The position numbers were made by a program, and so were the translations under genes. A stretch of 64,000 nt of DNA, taken from contig NZ_VKDF01000004.1 of assembly GCF_007096355.1 (NCBI RefSeq), positions 124,357 to 188,356 on the forward strand. The letters run 5' to 3'. The notes beneath the pieces are model-generated. The model saw only the letters and a program-made list of their open reading frames with translations. It searched no databases and was not told the DNA's origin. Below are positions 60,430 through 64,000 of the stretch, piece after piece; within the stretch, counting starts at the first letter, position 1; the number at the start of each line of letters is the position of its first letter. This stretch comes from Paracoccus sp. M683 (GTDB taxonomy: Bacteria > Pseudomonadota > Alphaproteobacteria > Rhodobacterales > Rhodobacteraceae).

Positions 60430-63408
60430 ATGAGCGCCGAGACCCCCGACTATCGCAAGACCGTTTTCCTGCCCGAGACCGATTTCCCCATGCGCGCCGG
60501 CCTGCCGCAGCGCGAACCCGAATGGCTGGATCGTTGGGCGCGGATCGGCATCTATGACCGGCTGCGCGAACGCGGCGCGGGGCGCACGCCCTTCATCCTG
60601 CATGACGGCCCGCCCTATGCGAACGGCCATCTGCATATCGGCCACGCGCTGAACAAGACCTTGAAGGACATGGTCGTGCGGTCCCAGCAGATGATGGGCC
60701 GCGATGCGCGCTATGTGCCGGGCTGGGATTGCCACGGACTGCCGATCGAATGGAAGATCGAGGAGAAGTATCGCAGCGAGGGCCGCGACAAGGATGCCGT
60801 CGATGTGGTCGAGTTCCGTCAGGAATGTCGACGCTTTGCCGAAGAATGGATCGACATCCAGCGGCAGGAGTTCAAGCGCCTTGGCATCACCGGCAAATGG
60901 GACGATCCCTATCTGACGATGAATTTCCACGCCGAGGCGGTGATCGCGGCCGAGTTCATGAAGCTGCTGATGAACGGCAGTCTTTATCAGGGATCGAAGC
61001 CGGTGATGTGGTCGCCGGTCGAAAAGACCGCCTTGGCCGAGGCCGAGGTCGAGTATCACGACCATACCAGTCACACGATCTGGGTGCGGTTCAGGGCAGA
61101 AGCCATGACTGCGCTCGGTTGGTCTGATGAGATCGTTAGAGGCTTGGCTTCTGACTCAGCGGCGCAAGACTACGCAGCTAAGCTCGACGAACTGTCGGGC
61201 GCGTCAGTAGTGATCTGGACCACGACGCCCTGGACAATTCCGCAAAACCGCGCGGTCGCGTTCAACCCTGAGATTGCTTATGGCCTTTACGAGGTCGGAG
61301 AGGTTGCCGACAACGCGACCGCGACGGCGGGCGAAAAGCTGGTGCTGGCCGATGCACTGGCCGAGGGCGTGATGCAGTCTGCCAAGGTTAACGGCTACAC
61401 GAGGTTGCGCGATGTGGCGGAGGACGAGTTGTCAGGTCTGGTTCTCGCCCATCCTTTGCGCGGGGTTGAGGGCGGGAACGGCGAATGGGATTACGACGTC
61501 CCCATGCTGCCCGGCGATCACGTCACCGACGATGCCGGCACCGGCTTTGTCCATACCGCGCCTTCGCATGGCGATGACGATTATCAGCTTGGCCTGAAAT
61601 TCGGCCTGCCGATGACCTATAACGTCGAGCCGGATGGCAGCTACCGCAAGGACCTGCCGATCTTTGGCGGCGAGGCGATCATCCTGCCGGATGGCAAGGA
61701 CGGCCCGGCCAATGTCAGCGTCATCAAGAACCTCGCATGGGCGGGCGCGCTGCTGGCCAAGGGCAAGGTCAAGCACAGCTATCCGCATAGCTGGCGCTCC
61801 AAGGCGCCGCTGATCTATCGCAACACGCCGCAATGGTTCGCGGCCATCGACAAGCCTCTGGCCGATGGCATGGGCGAATATGGCGATACGATCCGCACGC
61901 GCGCGCTGACCAGCATCGACAAGCTGGTCAAGTGGACGCCGCAGACCGGGCGCAACCGGATTCACTCGATGATCGAGAACCGGCCCGATTGGGTGCTGTC
62001 GCGGCAGCGGGCATGGGGCGTGCCGCTGACCTGTTTCGTGAAGAAGGGCACGCGGCCCGACGATGCCGATTTCCTGCTGCGCGATCAGCGCGTCAACGAC
62101 CGCATCATCGCCGCGTTCGAGGCCGAGGGCGCCGATGCCTGGTACAAGCCCGGCTTCAAGGCGGCGGTGCTGGAAGGCGTGGCCAACCCCGACGATTACG
62201 ATCAGGTCATGGACGTGCTGGATGTGTGGTTCGATTCAGGCTCGACCCATGCTTTCGTCATCCGCGACCGGGCCGATGGCGCGCCGGACGGGATTGCCGA
62301 TCTGTATCTGGAGGGCACCGACCAGCATCGCGGCTGGTTCCATTCCTCGCTGTTGCAGGCCTGCGCGACCAAGGGCCGGGCGCCCTATCGCGGGGTGCTG
62401 ACGCATGGCTTCACGCTGGACGAGAAGGGCATGAAAATGTCCAAATCTCTGGGCAATACCATCGTGCCCGCCGAGGTGATCCAGCAATATGGCGCCGATA
62501 TCCTGCGGCTCTGGGTGGCGCAGACGGATTACACCGCCGATCAGCGCATCGGGCCGGAAATCCTGAAAGGCACCGCCGACAGCTATCGCCGCCTGCGCAA
62601 TACGCTGCGCTTCATGCTGGGGAACCTTGACGGATTCACCGAGGCCGAAAAGGTCGCGCCCGAGGATATGCCCGAGCTGGAACAGTGGATCCTGCACCGG
62701 CTGGCGCAACTGGATCATGCCGTGCGCAAGGGCTATGAAGCCTATGACTTTCAGGGCGTGTTCCAGACGCTGTTCCAATTCTGCACCGTCGACCTGTCGG
62801 CCTTCTATTTCGACATTCGCAAGGACAGTCTTTACTGCGACGCGCCCGGTTCGACCCGTCGCCGTTCGGCGCGGACGGTGCTGGATATCCTGTTCCACCG
62901 CCTCGTGACCTGGCTGGCCCCGATCCTGCCCTTCACGATGGAGGATGTCTGGCTGTCGCGCTTCCCCTCGGATGATGACAGCGTGCATCTGCACGACTTC
63001 CCCGCCACCCCCGCCGATTGGCTGAACGAGCCCTTGGCGGCAAAATGGGACCGAGTGCGCCGCGCCCGCCGCGTGGTGACGGCGGCCTTGGAGGTGAAGC
63101 GCACCGACAAGACCATCGGCGCCAGCCTTGAGGCCGCGCCGGTCGTTCATGTCGAGGATGCGGATACGCTGGCGGCGCTGAAATCGGTGAACTTCACCGA
63201 TATCTGCATCGTCTCGGGCCTGTATCTGACCGCCGATCCCGCCCCGAACGAGGCCTTCCGCATGGCCGATATTCCGGGCGTCGGCGTGGTCTTTGAACTG
63301 GCCGAGGGCGAGAAATGCCAGCGCTGCTGGAAGATCCTGCCCGATGTCGGCACCCATGCGCATCCCGGCGTCTGCGGCCGCTGCGACAAGGCGCTGAGCG
63401 AAGGCTGA
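60430..63408 (+). CDS. ileS: isoleucyl-tRNA synthetase
   Basis: 992 residues from ATG 60430, with AAGGA 8 bases upstream; a TTG 33 bases earlier is in frame but less likely. The HIGH motif is PPYANGHLHIGHALNK (near residue 60), KMSKS is EKGMKMSKSLGNT (near residue 670), and the C-terminal zinc finger has CQRCW and CGRCDK. The CP1 editing domain has VIWTTTPWTIPQNRAVAF and AGTGFVHTAPSHGDDDY. Codon use changes sharply at about 61090-61500 (residues 220-357): AGA, TTG, GTT, TCA and CTC codons appear that are rare in the flanks, suggesting a recombined segment. The reading frame and motifs stay intact. Confidence 0.97.
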   Translation: MSAETPDYRKTVFLPETDFPMRAGLPQREPEWLDRWARIGIYDRLRERGAGRTPFILHDGPPYANGHLHIGHALNKTLKDMVVRSQQMMGRDARYVPGWDCHGLPIEWKIEEKYRSEGRDKDAVDVVEFRQECRRFAEEWIDIQRQEFKRLGITGKWDDPYLTMNFHAEAVIAAEFMKLLMNGSLYQGSKPVMWSPVEKTALAEAEVEYHDHTSHTIWVRFRAEAMTALGWSDEIVRGLASDSAAQDYAAKLDELSGASVVIWTTTPWTIPQNRAVAFNPEIAYGLYEVGEVADNATATAGEKLVLADALAEGVMQSAKVNGYTRLRDVAEDELSGLVLAHPLRGVEGGNGEWDYDVPMLPGDHVTDDAGTGFVHTAPSHGDDDYQLGLKFGLPMTYNVEPDGSYRKDLPIFGGEAIILPDGKDGPANVSVIKNLAWAGALLAKGKVKHSYPHSWRSKAPLIYRNTPQWFAAIDKPLADGMGEYGDTIRTRALTSIDKLVKWTPQTGRNRIHSMIENRPDWVLSRQRAWGVPLTCFVKKGTRPDDADFLLRDQRVNDRIIAAFEAEGADAWYKPGFKAAVLEGVANPDDYDQVMDVLDVWFDSGSTHAFVIRDRADGAPDGIADLYLEGTDQHRGWFHSSLLQACATKGRAPYRGVLTHGFTLDEKGMKMSKSLGNTIVPAEVIQQYGADILRLWVAQTDYTADQRIGPEILKGTADSYRRLRNTLRFMLGNLDGFTEAEKVAPEDMPELEQWILHRLAQLDHAVRKGYEAYDFQGVFQTLFQFCTVDLSAFYFDIRKDSLYCDAPGSTRRRSARTVLDILFHRLVTWLAPILPFTMEDVWLSRFPSDDDSVHLHDFPATPADWLNEPLAAKWDRVRRARRVVTAALEVKRTDKTIGASLEAAPVVHVEDADTLAALKSVNFTDICIVSGLYLTADPAPNEAFRMADIPGVGVVFELAEGEKCQRCWKILPDVGTHAHPGVCGRCDKALSEG

Positions 63409-63436
63409 CGGCTGGCCAAGGCGGGGCGATCAGGCC

Positions 63437-63468
63437 AGGCAGGCGGGCCGGTCACGGCCGGCCTGCCT
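63437..63468. terminator. strong hairpin between convergent ileS and the last gene
   Basis: Arms AGGCAGGC-G-GGCCG and CGGCC-G-GCCTGCCT pair with a single G-G mismatch around a GTCA loop. It sits 29 bases after the ileS stop. There is no T tract, but it is the only structure separating the two convergent genes. Confidence 0.45.
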
Positions 63469-63491
63469 ATCTGCCTGCCTGCCATCCCGCG

Positions 63492-64000
63492 TCAGGGCAT
63501 TACATATTCGACGCCGGGCAGAACCGCGATTTCGGCGGTATCGGCCAGATACTGTCCTGTAATCTCGTCAACCATGGCCTGCGTCCAGCCGGGCAGGGTG
63601 ATTTCCTCGCTGACCCGCGCGGGCAGGGCATATTGGGCCAGATGCTGAATGCAGATGTCACGCCGTGCCGCGATCGTCAGCTGGTCACGCTCGGCCAAAG
63701 CCTTTTCCAGGCTGGCCCGGCCCTGTTCACTGATCAGGTCGTGAATAAAGCTCAGCCCGTCGCGCAACGGAACCTCGGGCGGCATCTGCGCGATCAGGCG
63801 GACGATTTCGGGCCAGATCAGCGGCATGTCCTCGTGCCGCCAGATCACCAGCCGGCGGCCTTGCAGGCTTTGCACGATCCGCCTGATCACGGGCGCCCAA
63901 CGCAGCCTATAGGGATCGACCCCGCGCATCAGCATGTCGAAATTGCCGATCGGCGCCATCGTCAGCAGCGATTGCAGCAATGTGACGGGGTTTTTCAGCG
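63492..64000 (-). CDS. unidentified protein, C-terminal part (5' end outside window)
   Basis: The minus-strand frame is open from the right edge to the stop at 63492, giving at least 169 residues. A TTG at 63980 could start it, but the frame continues upstream without a stop (LKNPVTLLQS), so the true start is probably outside. It is soluble and helical, with VIWRHEDMPLIWPEIVRLIA, PLRDGLSFIHDLISEQGRAS and a C-terminal ITGQYLADTAEIAVLPGVEY. The start-of-block pattern (VDPYRLRWAPVIRRIVQSLQ then RRLVIWRHED) loosely resembles sulfotransferase-type P-loop proteins, but no motif is clear. I do not assign a function. Confidence 0.7.
   Translation of the reverse strand, partial: LKNPVTLLQSLLTMAPIGNFDMLMRGVDPYRLRWAPVIRRIVQSLQGRRLVIWRHEDMPLIWPEIVRLIAQMPPEVPLRDGLSFIHDLISEQGRASLEKALAERDQLTIAARRDICIQHLAQYALPARVSEEITLPGWTQAMVDEITGQYLADTAEIAVLPGVEYVMP

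Overview
The window looks like chromosomal DNA of a Paracoccus-type alphaproteobacterium (Rhodobacteraceae). The evidence is the high G+C content with strong G/C third-codon bias, a nuoA-N cluster interrupted by small lineage-specific genes as in Paracoccus denitrificans, a GTTC-N7-GTTC LexA box in front of uvrA, several families largely restricted to Rhodobacteraceae (DUF5333, DUF5337), and a modular intergenic repeat that I associate with this family. I found no insertion sequence, prophage, CRISPR array, rRNA or tRNA. No stretch longer than 300 bases lacks a gene.

Layout. 1-1014: end of a DUF5671 membrane protein, a small secreted protein and a DUF4260 membrane protein. 1011-3863: uvrA on the minus strand with its LexA box. 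4013-5105: two convergent secreted proteins, one with a molybdopterin-oxidoreductase-like fold. 5342-8776: pyruvate carboxylase. 8932-10158: a divergent TetR regulator / DUF1772 pair with two matching operator-like palindromes between them. 10361-30688: the complete 14-subunit complex I cluster (nuoA to nuoN), all on the plus strand, with twelve extra genes between the subunits. 30681-34735: birA, coaX, an RNase J gene and a membrane protein, coupled to the end of nuo. 34769-35494: trmB. 35539-37251: a Tat-exported sulfite-oxidase-type molybdoenzyme with a monohaem cytochrome c. 37479-41421: glmU-glmS, divergent from gph. 41558-42284: bfd-bfr iron storage. 42425-46988: queA, an MFS transporter, DUF924 and lpdA. 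47196-48743: an MscS channel and a 2-keto-3-deoxyarabonate-dehydratase-like aldolase, the latter preceded by a GntR-type operator. 48849-52908: penicillin-acylase family protein, beta-hydroxyacid dehydrogenase, DoxX. 53143-55115: omega-transaminase and methyltransferase. 55139-63408: comEC, gltX, gltA, ileS. From 63492 to the right edge: an unidentified gene cut by the window.

The content is mostly core metabolism. Complex I makes up the respiratory core. Pyruvate carboxylase, citrate synthase and the E3 dehydrogenase feed the TCA cycle. The molybdoenzyme-cytochrome pair probably passes electrons from sulfite to the respiratory chain. GlmU and GlmS supply UDP-GlcNAc. Within nuo many neighbours overlap by 1-10 bases (ATGA or TGATG junctions), which points to translational coupling.

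The most notable observations are an 80-residue helix-hairpin-helix-like domain at the C-terminus of NuoE that recurs (45 of 80 residues identical, no gaps, counted by hand) in the membrane-anchored protein encoded immediately downstream; a 23-bp perfect palindrome in the main non-coding gap of the first half of nuo; a three-copy modular repeat at convergent gene ends; a compositionally foreign patch inside the ileS editing domain; and several well-formed operator candidates (LexA, TetR, GntR).
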